A stretch of DNA of 64,000 bases from assembly GCA_030141585.1 (NCBI GenBank), contig JAQIFP010000005.1, positions 1 to 64,000 on the forward strand, read 5' to 3'. Position numbers and translations under genes: made by a program. Origin of the DNA: Ophryocystis elektroscirrha (Eukaryota; Apicomplexa; Conoidasida; Neogregarinorida; Ophryocystidae). Each line of letters starts with the position of its first letter. Within the stretch, counting starts at the first letter, position 1. The notes beneath the pieces are model-generated. The model had not been told where the DNA came from, ran no database searches, and saw nothing but the letters and a program-made list of their open reading frames with translations. Positions 14,081 through 25,919 of the stretch are shown here, in pieces.

Positions 14081-15733
14081 TTACGGTTGCAGAGATTGGT
14101 TATTTACATCGTCATTTGAGTTATCTTGTAAATTCATTATCTCGGAAGAGTTATTGATACTATTTATCAATTCTTTAATAAAATGCAACATAAATCTTTT
14201 CTATACAAATTAATTTAATTTCACTGTTATTATTATTACTTGAGACTGACGTATTTCTGTAAGTTTTTTCCATCTTTCTAATTCTTCGCGAGATTTCTCT
14301 AACTAAACGAAAAGTTGATAAATTAAGCATTATTTATTACTTTTAACAATTCTTGGCTAGATTCGTGCTCATAAACAGACCGAGATTTTTTTGATAGTAC
14401 TTCTCTAAAAAATTTACACGAAATTGTTTTATATCATTAAAGCTATACGAAACTGTAAGAAATTACAGTATTTTATTGAATAAATAAACAAAGTTCAACA
14501 CTAGCTGATGATAATTTGTCAAATTTAGCTCACAACAAATATATATATGTATATTTGACATATAACTTACGTAGATAATCTTTCGAGATTTAATTGATAT
14601 TCACGGCGTTTTTTTGCTTTGAGTAAATCTTTTTCTACTTGTGAGAGCTGTGTACTTTGGAGTGTTTTATTGAAAGCTTCTTTTTCAGTTATCTATCTCA
14701 GCAAAACACTGTTATTAGAATAATCTGTTATTACTTAATATCAAGAAATTACATACAATATTCAAGTTTTATGCTCTTATCAATTCAGTGATAGTGTAAA
14801 TAAATACAAGGTACAATATTTATAACATGTATCAATGATATGTGATTTTAGAGAACAGCAGACAATTTGTATAATAAATAAAACTGACATAAAAACATTT
14901 ATTTATACATATATATTATTAGTTATATCATTATGAGTCTAATAAGTTTTTAAATTTAATTAAGTTGTTAACGTTGTGCAAAACCTATTACCTCATCTTT
15001 GTACTGTTCGATATCTTTTTTCCGTGACGATAAAGTATTTATGTAAGTATTGTTAGCTTCTTTGAGTTGATCCAAACAGTAAGGAATATCTGTTACAAGT
15101 AGGGTTTTTATTAATTGAAGAGTAGTTGAAATAGCTGTATTTTCTTTACTATTCAGAGAATTTATCAACTGAATTAATTTTATAATTTTAGTATAAACTT
15201 GTTTAAATGCTGGTTGTTCTAGCCAAATCTGAAAAGAAATTACATTTGTTATTATATTATCAAAATAAACTTGATTCATACTAATATGAGTTATTAATTT
15301 ATCTTACACTTTGTTGTAACTGCAAACCCTTTGTCATAGTTTTTAAGTTTGCATCAATATAAACTGGCGTTAACGTATAAGCGCTTGACTGCAATTCATT
15401 TTGAAGCTTTGAATCTTCAAGGTTAGCTTCAGAAACTTCTGGTGGTAAGTTTGAAGAACTACCATGGGGATTAGAAAACTTATTATAGTGTCGCATAGAT
15501 GACGTACGCGAAGGCAAATTGTTTTGGTACAGGTTTAATACAACAGGAGGAGGAGGACGTGACAGTAAGGAATAATTATTTCTTCCCGTAAAATTTGAAG
15601 CCATATCACTTTGATCCGACGTATGGAAGTTTTGAGGAGTTTCTTCTTCTACACTGTTACGAGCAATATAATTTGGGGGCAAAAACTTTGAGGAATTCGG
15701 ATAGTTTTGTTTTTGTATATATTTATCTCCCAT
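14081..15733 (-). CDS. coiled-coil protein, unassigned (BAR-like C-terminus possible)
   Basis: ATG 15733. An N-terminal 130 residues of low complexity (PPPPVVLNLYQNN, SSSNLPPEVSEAN) precede a long helical region built from at least six exons: IWLEQPAFKQVYTKIIKL, SSRKKDIEQYKDE, ITEKEAFNKTLQSTQ, LSQVEKDLLKAKKRREY, EVLSKKSRSVYEHES, LEKSREELERWKKLTEIRQ and KRFMLHFIKELINS, ending SLQP and TAA at 14081. About 360 residues. The pattern of a last amphipathic helix with E/K-W-K before a short hydrophobic helix recalls sorting-nexin/BAR C-termini, but no PX domain is seen, so I leave it unassigned. Confidence 0.6.
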
Positions 15734-16166
15734 TAATTATTAAAGTTATGAATTTGTCTTAGCCCTATAAGCGTACATTAGTTAAATAAAATTTGAACTT
15801 TTCTATTTCAAAAGTGCATTAAATAAAAAAAAAAAAAAATACCAACTTTTGTTAATAAATTGGCGAACCTGATGAGTGTAACATAAATTGATTTAAAGCT
15901 TCTTCTTCAGTTACGTCAAATCGCTCTGTATGTTTTTATTTTGAAATTTTATTATCTGGGTTAACGCTAGTTATAGTTATGAATTTGGAAGTTAGGTCCA
16001 GTTTAGTTTAAATAAAAAAGTTTATGCAACATACAGTTTTCATGGCTTCATGTAGTAATTAACACTCTGAATTTGATTAAGAAAATCATTATGAGATAAA
16101 ACAATCAATTTTTATAAAGTTTTGCTTGTGTAGAAAAATGGAAAATAATTCCAACTATTAGTTGAA
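15734..16166. other. divergent intergenic region
   Basis: 433 bp of AT-rich sequence between two divergent genes. No ORF, RNA gene or repeat beyond short A/T runs is visible. It presumably holds both promoters. Confidence 0.5.
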
Positions 16167-19100
16167 ATGGTTTCTATAAGCTACTTTCACTGCAACAAAT
16201 TATACAGATTATTGTTACTGATATATTTATGTATACTCCGTTTTTGCAGTTGTGATATCAGTCATACAAAATCCACAGAGCTACAAATAAACACGTATTT
16301 AACAAAAGGGGCTGAAGGGGAAAGATTTATTTTACAGTCATACATATTCTTTTTTTTATGCTGTTTCCTAGCCGCTGCAGCCATACAATGGCTAATCAGC
16401 CATGTTACAGTTTACGTTATACCCGTCAGTGTGATTTGGTTTCTGTTTGGCATGTCACTTCACTTTATATGTCAATGGACGATAAATAATTATAATCTTA
16501 TTAAAAATCATGAATCCACCGCAGAAGATTTGTTTAGTTATGGTGTGGAGTCAATTAGTACAGTTAACGCCGAAGTTGTTTATCTACTATTTTTACCTAT
16601 TTTGCTCTATGAAAGTTGCTTGAATATAAATTGGCACAAATTTAAACGCTTTGCTATCAGTGGAATTTGTTTAGCTGTTTTAGGTGTAAGTACTTATATA
16701 GAATTAAATATATTAAATGACTTTGACATATTATTATTATAATTATTATTATTACTTCTATTACTATTATTATTATTATTATTCTTATTATTGTATATCT
16801 GTAATTTGTTATGAGAGTCAAATGACTTGCATTGCAAGTGTGTGGTTTAATATTATTAATAAGCTCTAAAGATACAATATGTGTAAAACAAAATTATTAA
16901 TTATAGTTAACAAACAATAATCATAAAACTTATTTTAGGTGTTTTATCAAACTATAGTTGTTGGCTCTTTAATTCATATGTCACTTGAAAGTTCATCCAG
17001 CGGATCTTGGTCAAATTCTTTTTTATTCGCATCAGCTATGGTGTCAACAGACCCAGTTGCCGTGGTTTCAGTACTCAATGGGATGCAAGCTCCAGACAAA
17101 CTTGCAACTATGTTTGAAGGAGAGGCATTAATCAACGATGGAAGTTCCATGCTTTTTTTCCAATTTTTTCAATCTTTTTCGAAAGGAAATGTTCAATCTT
17201 TTTATGTAGTTTTTCTGAAATTCATGAATCTTTTTGGTTTGGGTCCATTTTGGGGTTTTGGAATAGGGTTTCTAGTTTATATGTGGGTCAAACATTTCCG
17301 AAAATTTCCTGACATGCAAGTAATAAAACATAATATATATATATATATATATATATTAAAACAGTTAAATTTAGATATACTTTGAATTTACAATTAGTGA
17401 GATATTAATAATTAATATTAATAATAATATTAGAGAAAAGTAAAATTAAAAATAGTTAATATTACTTAATAAATATAGTATAAGTGGATTAATGCCAAAA
17501 TCAGTAACTTCACATGTTTTTGCTTAATTAGTCTTAAGTTAATTTTCGTTCAATTATTATATACTTGTTACTATGTATAGGTTATGATTTGGATCTCTGG
17601 AAGTTATTTTGTGTATTTTATTGGAGAGAGATTTTTGCACACAAGTGGCCCGATTGCAATTGTATGTTACGGTCTATTTTATGTTGCATTTGGCCATATT
17701 GGTTTAGATCATTTGACTCATGAAAGGTTACATCACTCTGTTCAAGCTTTGGGATTATTTGCTAATAGTGGTGTATTTGTTATATCAGGTGTAATTGCAG
17801 CGCGAATGATATACGAAGCATTAAATTTGACGTATTCAGGAGTTAATTACAGCGTTATGATGAATGTTGGAATTATTTATCTTTATCTAATGTTTGCCAG
17901 AGCAACAATGGTTATTTTACTACTCCCAGTATTGAAACGTACTGGATATGGGGTAAATTGGAAAGAAACTGTTCTTTTAATATGGGGAGGCTTACGTGGA
18001 GCTATTGTCTTGACAATAGGCCTTATGATAGAACAAGATTATCAATTACTTTCTACAGCAAGATACACCGCTGTATTATATATGGCAGGTAGTACTTTAT
18101 TAATTTTACTCATTAATGGAACAACTTTTGAATTGTTATACAAGATTTTAAATCCTTACCCTCCTAAACCTTTTAGATGTGTATATTTAGAGAGAGTCAT
18201 GAAACTTGTAAGTTATAAATTAGTACTTCTATATTCAACGAATATATTGAAATTATTTTTGTCTAATTTCATATCTTTCAGATTGATTTCCAATATGATA
18301 AAGAAAAAAAAGTATTAGAAAATCATTGGTTATTCAAGAAGACTGGAATTTTAGAATATGCTGATCGTGTTGTACCCATTTTAGGTAATACATGGTTTAT
18401 TTGATTACATAAATCATAAAATTGAATTTAAAATGTCTAATGATGAACAAATTAGGTTGGAGAAGAATGAATAATCACGGAAAAATAAACTTAAAACTAC
18501 CAAGTATACACGCCGCATTTTTTAATATATCTAAAATTGATGACTGGAAACCTCCTTCTCCTAGAGCCTCGTTTGAAACTTCAAACAATATTTCTGATTC
18601 GAATATAAAAGATAACAGTAGATACAGCAACTTTGTTTTGAACCCTTTATTGAATGTTTCCAAGCGGGACTTGTCTTCTAAAAATATTGTAAAAGCCGAA
18701 CAAAGAGCTCATACTGCTACTGCTAATGTTTGCGGTCTTCGAGGTAATTAAAATACCATTAAAATGTGTTTTTCTTTAGTGTTGAACGAAGCGGAAGGTA
18801 CTTTTGACCCGGAATTATATTTGCAGCTGGTCGATAATCCAACAGCTGCGAGTTCATTCAAGTTATATCAATTTGATCCCACAAAAAATAAAACACATAC
18901 GGAACCCACAGCAGCTTTTGAAAAAGATGATAGAAATAATGTAACCCGGATTTGTTTTGATAATGCAGTACAACCAACTTCTTCCAATAATTCACACTTC
19001 CTGAAAATGTTTGACTCCCCTAATAAAATACCTTCAACGGATTCCAATAGTATTCTTGCTAGACAGCACAGTTGTTATTCTAATCAAAATGAAAACTCAA

Positions 19101-20660
19101 GTAAATAAATAAGCGGTTCATTTTTCATCAGAAATTATGTTCAATAAAACAAAATGTATACGAAGCATTACTTCAGAGCCTTTTGGTAGTTCCAAATTTG
19201 ATAATATTCGCATTACACGTCTCCGATTACCCGAATGGATAGGACGAGAAGAATCAGATAGTTTTACTTTACAGTATCCTCAATACATGTTTACGCCTAA
19301 CGAATATGCTCAAAATGAAAAACGTGTCCAAGAGAAAATAACTATAGATTCCAACTATGAAATGATAAAGCATAAAATCAGTAAAAGAAGATTATTTTGT
19401 ATGAAATGTTGTTTTGGTTTGATGCGTCGAAAGTACAATGGTGCTTATGCGAAGCGTGTGGTTAGCACATCTCCAATGTTTATTAAAAGATCTCCCCAGA
19501 AGTTTCCTGGTAGGATAATGTCTGCCCCCACCGGTATGCTGGATACAAGAGAACTAGGCTTTGACGAAGCTTCTGATTATAGTGAAGATTATTTACCTGT
19601 ATATGATAAGATAAAAAAACATAAATCGGCAATACCACCGGTAACGTTTGTTAAAGGTCTCCGTAAAGACCGCGAAGGTGAATTGTATATAATGGCTTTT
19701 AATGCTATCCGTCAAATGTACCATCGACTCTATGAGCAAAAGTTCATTGGAGGAGCAGCTTTGCTTACATTAAACAATGTTTTAGATGTGTCCACTGATT
19801 TTGCAATTGGAAAGCTTAAAAGAAACCCTATTAAAGTAGACTATATTTAGTTATAATAGATAACTTCATAATGAAAATCATATACTCATAAAAATTTAAT
19901 TAGGCTTGGAAAGATGTTCTTAAAAATACATCAATGACAGAAAACAATTTATTGGAAAATTTTTATGACAAAGAAGTTACGGAATCTATGACGGGATTTC
20001 AATTTGAGTGGAAAATGCTCGCTTGTCGCTTACATTGTTTTAAGCAAAATAAAAGATCCTGGATAACAAAAAATATTCATAACAAAAAATGGTTCAAGTT
20101 ATTCGTAGGATACCCAGCAGCTGTAGTTGATTTACAGCTCGTATCAGCATATGTCGACGTCCACGAAGAATTAGTTTACAAAGGAGGTTCATCCTTAGGA
20201 GATTTTTTGGGACCACGACTTCTGTAATATTACTTGAATTTAGATGTAATTTTGATTAAAATGAATTATTATTTTATGTGTTGTTTAGGCAATCTTTCCA
20301 AGGACAAATACAAGCAGCTAAAAAATTTGTTTCTTTTATGGAAAAATTTTATTCCATTAGTTATTCATACGCTTTAGCTGTACACGCAGCTGCAATTCTA
20401 CTTAATTGGAAGCAAATGGTAAAAGTGTTAGTATATATTAAATATTGTATCAATCAAAAATTTGAATACATAATTGATGTTTGCTTTAGTTAGTTGAAGA
20501 ACAAGCACAAAAAGGATTAATTCTCCAAGAAGATTGTGATTACTTGCTAGGCTTATTCAAAGAGCAACATCAAAATTTAGCTTCATTTACTCCTTTTAAA
20601 CTATCTTGGCCGTCTTTTAATCGACTTTGCCGTCAAAAAAAGAAAAACATAACAGTTTAG
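16167..20660 (+). CDS. Na+/H+ exchanger (NHE/CPA1 family), long C-terminal tail
   Basis: Ten exons rejoin in phase (16167-16685, 16939-17319, 17581-18207, 18282-18384, 18456-18743, 18780-19100, 19132-19835, 19904-20223, 20289-20418, 20490-20660) into 1,187 residues. The first 30 residues look like a signal or signal-anchor. The exchanger core has about 12 TM segments: FLPILLYES, SAMVSTDPVAVVSVL, the ion-site motif FEGEALINDGSSML (ND pair) and LLIWGGLRGAIVLTIGL with the conserved arginine. A cytosolic tail of more than 600 residues follows, as in apicomplexan and plant SOS1-like exchangers; it contains LRLPEWIGREESDSF and GELYIMAFNAIRQMYHRLYEQKFIG, regions shared by this class. Role: proton/sodium balance at a surface or organelle membrane. 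Its stop overlaps that of the opposite gene. Confidence 0.92.
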
Positions 20661-22217
20661 TTTTTCTTATCAAGAGCACCATAACTCAGCCATGTTTCAT
20701 TTGACTCATTGGCTGTTTGATACGTTTTCTATTCAAACAAGTGACTCAATAATTTTACGTACTTTCAAATATTTTTCAATATTTTGCATCCCAAAAATTT
20801 TTATATCTTCATTTGGATCTTTCAAATATGGTATCATAAAACCTAATTACATAGCTTCTTTTTAATAATGTATATTTGCTCTTTTTTGATGATAAAAATT
20901 ACATGACTAAATATAAATAATTATTTTATCAAACATTATGAATTACGTTATTCAATGTACTTACATCTACTATTACTCAAGACTTTACTAAGAAATTTTG
21001 ATATACTGCAAGAACACTGTTCATTTGCTGATTTTTCATTGTTTTTTTTGAACAAGTTATATTTGGTGGTAGATCCTACTGGCATGACACAATGCAAATA
21101 AGGTAATTCTCTGATGACATTGAGTAAGAATTGTAATTTTTACAGCATATCCAAGATTTCTCGAACTCGCCTAACTTTTCCAGATGATTCAAAACCGTAT
21201 AACTCTAGAATCTAACGACATGATGTAATTAGTCAAATGACAAATTATTTATATTCTGTTTTTTAAGATAAAGTAACATATTCATCAAATTATGCTATAA
21301 AACAAACTTTTGAATTTATATCTTGTCAACCTTTGTGTTAAATTTAATTTTTTTTGGGTTACAAAAAATGTAATTTTTTGAAGATTCTATGAAGTACCTT
21401 TTGAGGACGGCGAGAAGCAGCTCTTAATATGCCCATATCCATGCAGGGACCTATAATGAATCTAACTTCAAAATACTGTACGTAAAAATGAACATAAAAG
21501 TGAAGAGATCCTGAAGAAGATAGGTGATTGAGCTATTGTATAATTGAATGGTGCTTTAGCTTTTGATCCATACTGCTTCCATAAATATTCTTTTATGGAG
21601 CTGGAATCATATAGCTGTATTTTAGTATTTGCTGAGTTTACATTAATCGTAAAAAAATTCTTACGATCTACTAAAAAAGGGAATGTAGTGCGCCCTCCTA
21701 ATTCTATAACATCGGGTCGAAATCTTGAAATAATAATTAAAAACATTTTAAAACAAATACAAGTTTTATGTGATGCAGTTTTTACCTTGAATTCACACAC
21801 AAATTGCTTTTTCTTAACGTCTCTCTAGGACAAGGATATATTATATGGTCAAGGTCAAGTACAGATAGTGTCTATTACAGTATATATGTATTACAGTCAT
21901 ACTTCTCGAATTTTTCTACAGAAAGGGCATCCCTCAAATCTAATTTACATCTGAGCGATTGATATGTCTTACTGATAAAGAATCAAAGGTTCTTTTGGTC
22001 TGTTACATTTTTCCAGATTTTTGGCAGTATATCTTCCCGCAAAAAAACGAGATATATCGACCAAATAGAGTGTTGATATATTGAAAATAGGCCATATGAA
22101 AGCAATTGGCAGTGTCTTTATATAATTTAGAAAAGCAGCATGCCCTGCTAAAGCATGTTTAAAAATAAATGTCTTGATATTAGTCAACATTTTTCTATAA
22201 TCAGATTTAGTGTGCAT
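20657..22217 (-). CDS. two-domain GST_N/thioredoxin-fold protein (CPFC)
   Basis: A multi-exon gene, most introns 31-34 nt. ATG 22217 gives a hydrophobic N-terminal region (IKTLPIAFIWPIFNIS), then domain 1: LYQFEGCPFCRKIRE with a redox CPFC, LDLDHIIYPCPRE, RFRPDVIELGGRTTFPFLVDRK and YDSSSIKEYLWKQYG. A linker SRRPQK leads to domain 2: ILELYGFESSGKVRRVREIL, LRELPYLHCVMPVGS, MIPYLKDPNEDIKIFGMQNIEKYLKKTY. This is the tandem glutaredoxin/GST_N arrangement known from plant plastid and cyanobacterial proteins. Domain 2 lacks the cysteines and has an inserted low-complexity segment. A plastid-derived or redox role is inference. It ends WLSYGALDKKN; TAA at 20657-20659. Confidence 0.82.
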
Positions 22218-22234
22218 GTGAACCGTCACACACA
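22218..22234. promoter_or_regulatory. 17-bp divergent intergenic between two start codons
   Basis: The start codons of the GST_N protein (minus) and the calmodulin-like gene (plus) are 17 bp apart. The next in-frame ATG of the minus gene is about 27 bp further inside, so the gap stays under 50 bp with either start. Confidence 0.55.
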
Positions 22235-22657
22235 ATGCGCAATATAACTACAGCTCAAATAATAGAAGCATTTCGTTTATTTGATCGCGACTTAGATGGT
22301 AGAGTTAGCGCTCGAGAAGTTTTATTGATTTTCCATAGTTTGGGAGCAGCGGTATCTGCGGCACAAATAGATCAGCATTTTGGGTTTCAAGGATTATTCA
22401 CCTTAGATATGTTTTTAGAAAAAGCTACTGAGATACTTAAAGATTTGGATCCTGTTGAAGAATTAATTGAAGCTTTCAAAAGAGTTGATACCCAAGGAAC
22501 TGGAAAAATTGCGTTAACTGAACTTAGGCAAGTTGTTTCTATTATTGGCGAGCTTTCCTTACAAAATGAATTAGAAGAATACTATCGATCATTAGACGTT
22601 AATAGTAACGGAGAAATTGATTACCATCAACTAGCAAACGAATTATTTGAAACATGA
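22235..22657 (+). CDS. calmodulin-like protein / myosin light chain candidate
   Basis: A single exon of 140 residues from ATG 22235. Four EF-hand positions: loop 1 DRDLDGRVSARE (near 17-28, a plausible calcium site), loop 2 replaced by FGFQGLFTLDMF, loop 3 DTQGTGKIALTE (degenerate at one ligand) and loop 4 DVNSNGEIDYHQ (near 122-133, good ligands). Length and degenerate second hand resemble apicomplexan essential light chains and calmodulin-like regulators more than true calmodulin, which is about 149 residues with four intact loops. The partner cannot be read from sequence. Confidence 0.82.
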   Translation: MRNITTAQIIEAFRLFDRDLDGRVSAREVLLIFHSLGAAVSAAQIDQHFGFQGLFTLDMFLEKATEILKDLDPVEELIEAFKRVDTQGTGKIALTELRQVVSIIGELSLQNELEEYYRSLDVNSNGEIDYHQLANELFET

Positions 22658-22886
22658 TAATTATATATTATACAGTTTCGTTTAGATGTTTAATTTATAT
22701 CGGTATATAAATAATTACAATGAACTATTTTATATTTGAAAGGTTTTTTTTTTAACCTTAAGCATATTTAGAGATCGTTTCTCTTATTTTTGATAAATTA
22801 TTTAGTAAATTTATTTTCATAAATATGTACTACTTTGGATTGAATATTTTTGAAGTATAAGAATTATTGAAGGTTTACTGCAAATT

Positions 22887-23494
22887 ATGACAAAAAAAAT
22901 TAAACGTCATAATAAAAAAAAAACTTATAATAAAATAGGCTTAAGAATTAAAGAGTCGGATCAGTGTGAGTAAAAAAAGAAATTATTATATATTTTTGTC
23001 AGTATTTAATGATCTCAATAGCAAGTTCATTGCAGAAATAGACCCTGATTTACCCGGCAATGGTAGATTAATTTATATTATTATTAATCGTATTATATTT
23101 TATACTTTATTACGTTAGTGTAAATTTGATTTGTCTAGTCCAAATAATCAATAATTATTGATACAGTCTCATTCAGAAAGTGTAATGCTTCTTAACAAGC
23201 ATTACATTGTTTTCAGTAGTATTAATGCATTTAAACCATCATTATAATATTTAAAAACTTGATATATTTCAGGCCAATTTTATTGCATAGGTTGCCAGCA
23301 ACATTTTCAAAATGATTCTTGTCGAGAAGTACACTATAAATCTAAAAAGCACAAAAGAAGATTAAAACTTTTACAAAACCCTTACAGAGTGGTATTGATT
23401 CTTTAATTTTATATAATCAAATTAGATTGATTCGGAGATAGCGGCGGAAATGACACATGAAAAATACCAGTCAAAAAGAATGATTATGGATTAA
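22887..23494 (+). CDS. Bud20/ZNF593-type C2H2 zinc-finger, ribosome biogenesis
   Basis: Exon 1 starts at ATG 22887 with a very basic segment (TKKIKRHNKKKTYNKIG). After a GTGAGT intron the frame reads LFNDLNSKFIAEIDPDLPGNG, then QFYCIGCQQHFQNDSC, EVHYKSKKHKRRLKLLQNPYR and IDSEIAAEMTHEKYQ. The order D.DLPG.G..YC..C...F, H..SK.HKRR and a final PY...EAE-like block is the ZNF593/Bud20 signature. Family members bind pre-60S ribosomes and help nuclear export. About 125 residues, usual for the family. The exon joins were chosen by phase and conservation. Confidence 0.85.
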
Positions 23495-23782
23495 AAAAAA
23501 ACATACTTAATTTGTAATATTAAATTTTTACAACCAAATTAATCTAAATAATTCATTCTGTATATAAAGTAAAACTCTGCTAATACTGATTTATGTAATT
23601 ATCTATTTTTAATTAAATTCATGATAAAAATTTTTGTGTTTGTACTAAGCACGCGGTAAATTTTGAATAGTTTTGCACTACTGTTTTTATTGTATGGAAC
23701 TCACGCCCTAACACAGAATCGCATTAAGAAAATTAATCTGAAAAATGACACTGCTTTTTTTTTTAAATCATTCCTCACCGCG

Positions 23783-25743
23783 ATGCAAGATATGTTCTTA
23801 AACCGGAACTCAATCACAGAGCTAATATTAAATGAACCTCTGTGTTTAGCTAATAATATATTCTCTCATTTTGATATCTCATCTAAAGAAAACATTTCAT
23901 CTCTTACATCGTCAATGAAAAACAAACAATCAATATACGAATTGGCACTTTCAGTATCAGCAAATTCTCAGCGTATCGCAGCATTAATTCCAACTAAATT
24001 ATTTGGTAAATCAAAACAGGATAATGAAGAAAAAAATTTATTCGCGTGTAAAAATATTCTATCTTGCTCGTCTTCCAATTCGGACTTCAGCAAAATTCCA
24101 GTTTTAGATGAATTCAACTGCTTCAAAATCGCAGAAAAACAAGACAATAATTTAGTCAATGAAATTCCTAATTTAAACCCCACTCAATCACATACAAAGT
24201 CAACATGTGAACCACCTCTTGCTTGCGATAATGACACCACAGATAGAATATTAGTAGAATGCATCGAATCTGAACCATCAACTATACAATCAATAAACGC
24301 AATTTTCAAGCGGGATGCTGTTTTAGGAGAAGGAACTTATGGAACGGTATACAGAGCTGTCCATAGACAATCTGGAGAAGTTGTGGCACTCAAAAGGCTT
24401 CATTGGGACTCTCAGCAAGATGGTATACCGGCTACATCCATACGTGAAGTTATAATATTAAAGTAATGTATTATGAAACAAATTATGTAAATGTATATAT
24501 TTTACATTTTTAGAGGGCTGTCACACCCCAACATTGTGAAATTAAAAAATATTCATTACGAATCTAAATTTTCCTCAAAATCAAATCCGAAAATTTACTT
24601 GGAATTTGAGTATCTGGAATTAGACTTACGAAAATACATGTAAGTTTGTTATTAATTTGTATCATTTTTCAAGGAAAACTTTCCCTAATAGACAAATTCC
24701 ACTTCCTTCTATAAAATCTATCATGTACCAGCTTCTTCGAGGCATAGCATATTGTCATAATCGTCGAATCGTAAGTCAAATAGTTAGATTCCTAAAAACC
24801 ATTTTACAGAAAAATTCTAAGTTTAATTATCATATGTATATATATTACAGATTCATAGAGATATTAAACCAAATAATATATTGATTTGCTGCCAACACAA
24901 AAAAAAACTTAAGCATACTCCAATTAAAAAGTCTCAGATGACTTTAAGACAAAAACCAAATCGTTACCCATTATCAGAAAATAATATTGTTCGTCAAAGT
25001 GAAACTTATGAAAACTCGTCTAATCATATACTCTCTTCAAAGTCTTGTGAAGAAAACATCAAATTTCATAATTCAGTGAAATGCGATTTATCTACAGACG
25101 ATAATAATATTACTAGATCTAATCATAAAAGAAAATTTTCCGAAAGCGACAATATAATAATTAAAATAGCCGATTTTGGACTGGCAAGAGTTCTACCATT
25201 CCCGCCAAGAAACTTAACACATGAAGTTGTGACTTTATGGTATCGAGCTCCAGAAATTTTGTTAGGATTACTTAACTATACACCTGCTATAGATATTTGG
25301 GCGTCTGGATGTTTATTTGCAGAACTTTTATTTGGAAGAGCAATTTTTCCAGGAGACGTCGTAAGAGCTGTAATATTATTTATTTTTTATGAAGGAAGTC
25401 GATACACTATTCAAAATATTTCAACTTTTGGGTACACCAGATGACACTATATGGAAGGGTGTTTCAAAATTACCACATTATAAAGTAAATTTGTTCTTTT
25501 TCATATTGTTTATAGCAAGAATGGCCTAAATGGCAACGAAGACCTGATAGATATGATTTTTTTCGTGAAAACTTAGATGATGCAGCAAAAGATTTACTAG
25601 ATAAGTAATACTAAAACCTAAAGATTACCATATTCTTCAGACTATTAGCGTATAATCCATCTTGTAGAATAACAGCTACTCAAGCGTTAAAACATGAATG
25701 GTTTGATTCTGTCAGAAAACTTAGAATTCATAATTATACTTAA
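23783..25743 (+). CDS. CDK-related protein kinase with large insert
   Basis: An N-terminal extension of about 175 residues of low complexity is followed by a CMGC kinase domain: [12 protein letters not shown] (P-loop), VALKRL (catalytic lysine), [14 protein letters not shown] (a PSTAIRE/PITSLRE-type helix, so cyclin binding is likely), [10 protein letters not shown], then [11 protein letters not shown]. About 90 polar residues separate this from [10 protein letters not shown]. The activation segment ends [14 protein letters not shown], followed by [28 protein letters not shown] and [14 protein letters not shown]. Seven exons. The SIRE helix is closest to CDK10/CDK11-like enzymes, though apicomplexan CRKs diverge too much for a firm name. 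The frame is open upstream to 23663 without ATG, so I start at 23783; an upstream mini-exon is possible. Confidence 0.88.
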
Positions 25744-25919
25744 TGTAACAATTAATGTGATATAAACAATTAAAATTTAATTTTTTTTAAGCTCGGTCAA
25801 ATTTTTAGGTTAATGTGGACGCCTTTATTATCTTTTTTTTTTATTTTTTTTTAATAGTAGTAGACAACAAGCTTAATGCAATATTAACAGTTTCATCAAT
25901 ATACATTGTGTTTAATTCA

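Noticed and set aside
16735..16800. ATT trinucleotide run as a repeat element
   Set aside because: Imperfect low-complexity intron sequence without unit structure.
17330..17360. TA dinucleotide tract as a functional element
   Set aside because: A simple microsatellite in an NHE intron. Similar tracts occur in HDAC and other introns.
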